Source: Dipteris shenzhenensis
Taxonomy: Eukaryota > Polypodiophyta > Polypodiopsida > Gleicheniales
Length of the DNA stretch: 64,000 nt
Assembly: GCA_047967505.1 (NCBI GenBank)
Contig: CM106538.1
Strand: one strand, 5' to 3'
Part shown: piece after piece, positions 63,099 to 64,000 of the stretch
How the letters are laid out: each line of letters begins with the position of its first letter
How positions within the stretch are numbered: position 1 is the stretch's first letter
Notes under the pieces: model-generated
What the model saw: the letters and a program-made list of their open reading frames with translations, nothing else
The model's database searches: none
What the model was told of the DNA's origin: nothing
Translations under genes and position numbers: made by a program

Positions 63099-64000
63099 TG
63101 ACACAACCCCCAAGCTAGGGATCTAGGATCTACTCTATTCCTTGCTAACCTGCAAGCATAGCCCAATACCACTAGGCAAACATAGGGACACATAAGGTGT
63201 TGGCTAGTTTGTCACCACCCTACCAAAGATCCCTTAGGATCACCCCCTAGCTAGAGGCTAGGCAACCTCTCATCATAGTCAAATCCATGTAAGACTACGC
63301 GTTCCATACCACATAGCCCCATCTACGCTCAGATCATTAGGGAGACACATGCAGTGACGGGCTCTTAACCTAGTTGGGTATTCTCTAGAGGCCTGTGTTG
63401 GGAAGACTCCCCTTAGTGTACCAAAGGTATCACATGTCCTAATTGTCCCATGGTTAGGCCTACCTAACCTCCATAACACTAGCCACATTATGTCCATGCG
63501 TGGAAAAAACACAGACACACTTCCAAGACCCCTTGACGAAGGGATCACCATTCAGTGAGGCTGATAGCCATGTATGCAGCACCCTTCTTGGGGAGTGATC
63601 TCTCAGCGTCTGATTGGAGGAGATTTGAGATGCTATAGGTGATTATTGGATTTGGATGATTCAGATAAGCCATCAGTCCCTCATGAGATAGTATAGGCAG
63701 AGTTCGCTATGATTCCACTCCAAATTGATCACCTCCACAATATTTTAGGCTTTGCCTAGTTGAAGACTATTGAGGTTAGCATTGGCGCCATCCAGACGCT
63801 AGTAGATATAGGGTTAACACAGCGTGGTATGCACATATATCCATATGGTTTTTCTGTCAAGGGATTCAGATGGTTTTTTAGTCAAGGAAAGCAGGAGTTC
63901 TTCACCAAGATTAACTTTTATCATGACTACTTTCTGAGAGTATCAGAGGATGGAGTGATCATCAGACCCTAGTTCCTAGAGGATAGATGAGTCTCACATG
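63099..64000 (-). repeat. Probable Gypsy 5' LTR, right end not defined
   Basis: On the plus strand the unit begins TGACACAACCCCCAAGC directly beside the primer site. Its other end and partner LTR are not visible, so it may end before or beyond the window edge. No coding region is recognised in this stretch. Confidence 0.5.

Noticed and set aside
58397-64000. Search for SecA1 exon 9 onward
   Set aside because: No text matching nucleotide-binding domain 2 or the scaffold domain was seen; the gene must continue beyond the window.

Overview
This is a transposon-rich nuclear window from a land plant. It holds two host genes: the 5' half of chloroplast SecA1 (first eight exons from 37840; the 3' half lies beyond the right edge) and a single-exon SHIPPO/ODF3-type (CIMAP family) axonemal microtubule protein at 15161-17131. 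A plastid SecA together with a sperm-flagellum protein points to a plant with swimming sperm (bryophyte, lycophyte, fern, cycad or Ginkgo). Multi-kilobase introns filled with LTR elements favour a fern or a large-genome gymnosperm. This placement is inference; no species can be named from the sequence.

Layout. 1-1355: unrecognised AT-rich DNA. 1356-4060: 5' half of an L1-type LINE. 4080-14130: a decayed Rep-helicase-endonuclease rolling-circle transposon of Helentron type, split by a Copia element at 5210-11114 with an exact 5-bp target duplication. 15161-17131: the SHIPPO gene inside a strong GC island. 18292-20749: a gag-only Copia-type element. 20890-22440: 3' half of an L1-type LINE. 22440-37000: mostly AT-rich DNA with a SINE-like unit, a Gypsy pol remnant, a Copia RNase H remnant and many short tandem duplications. 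37840 to the right edge: SecA1.

Within SecA1, intron 1 (12.9 kb) carries a Gypsy remnant interrupted by a solo LTR with a perfect target duplication, and a young Copia element on the opposite strand that has pol but no gag. It also carries pieces of Gypsy reverse transcriptase and integrase. Intron 3 (5.2 kb) holds a second GC-rich LTR-like unit. Intron 8 (more than 5.6 kb) holds a Gypsy gag-protease region with its primer-binding site and part of its LTR, again interrupted by a solo LTR. Intron 4 uses a GC-AG splice pair.

The host genes are not functionally linked: SecA1 is the ATPase motor of thylakoid Sec protein import, and the SHIPPO protein belongs to the axoneme. The main interest lies in the transposons: a plant rolling-circle element carrying an endonuclease domain, a gag-less but pol-intact Copia element, and layered insertions inside an essential plastid gene.
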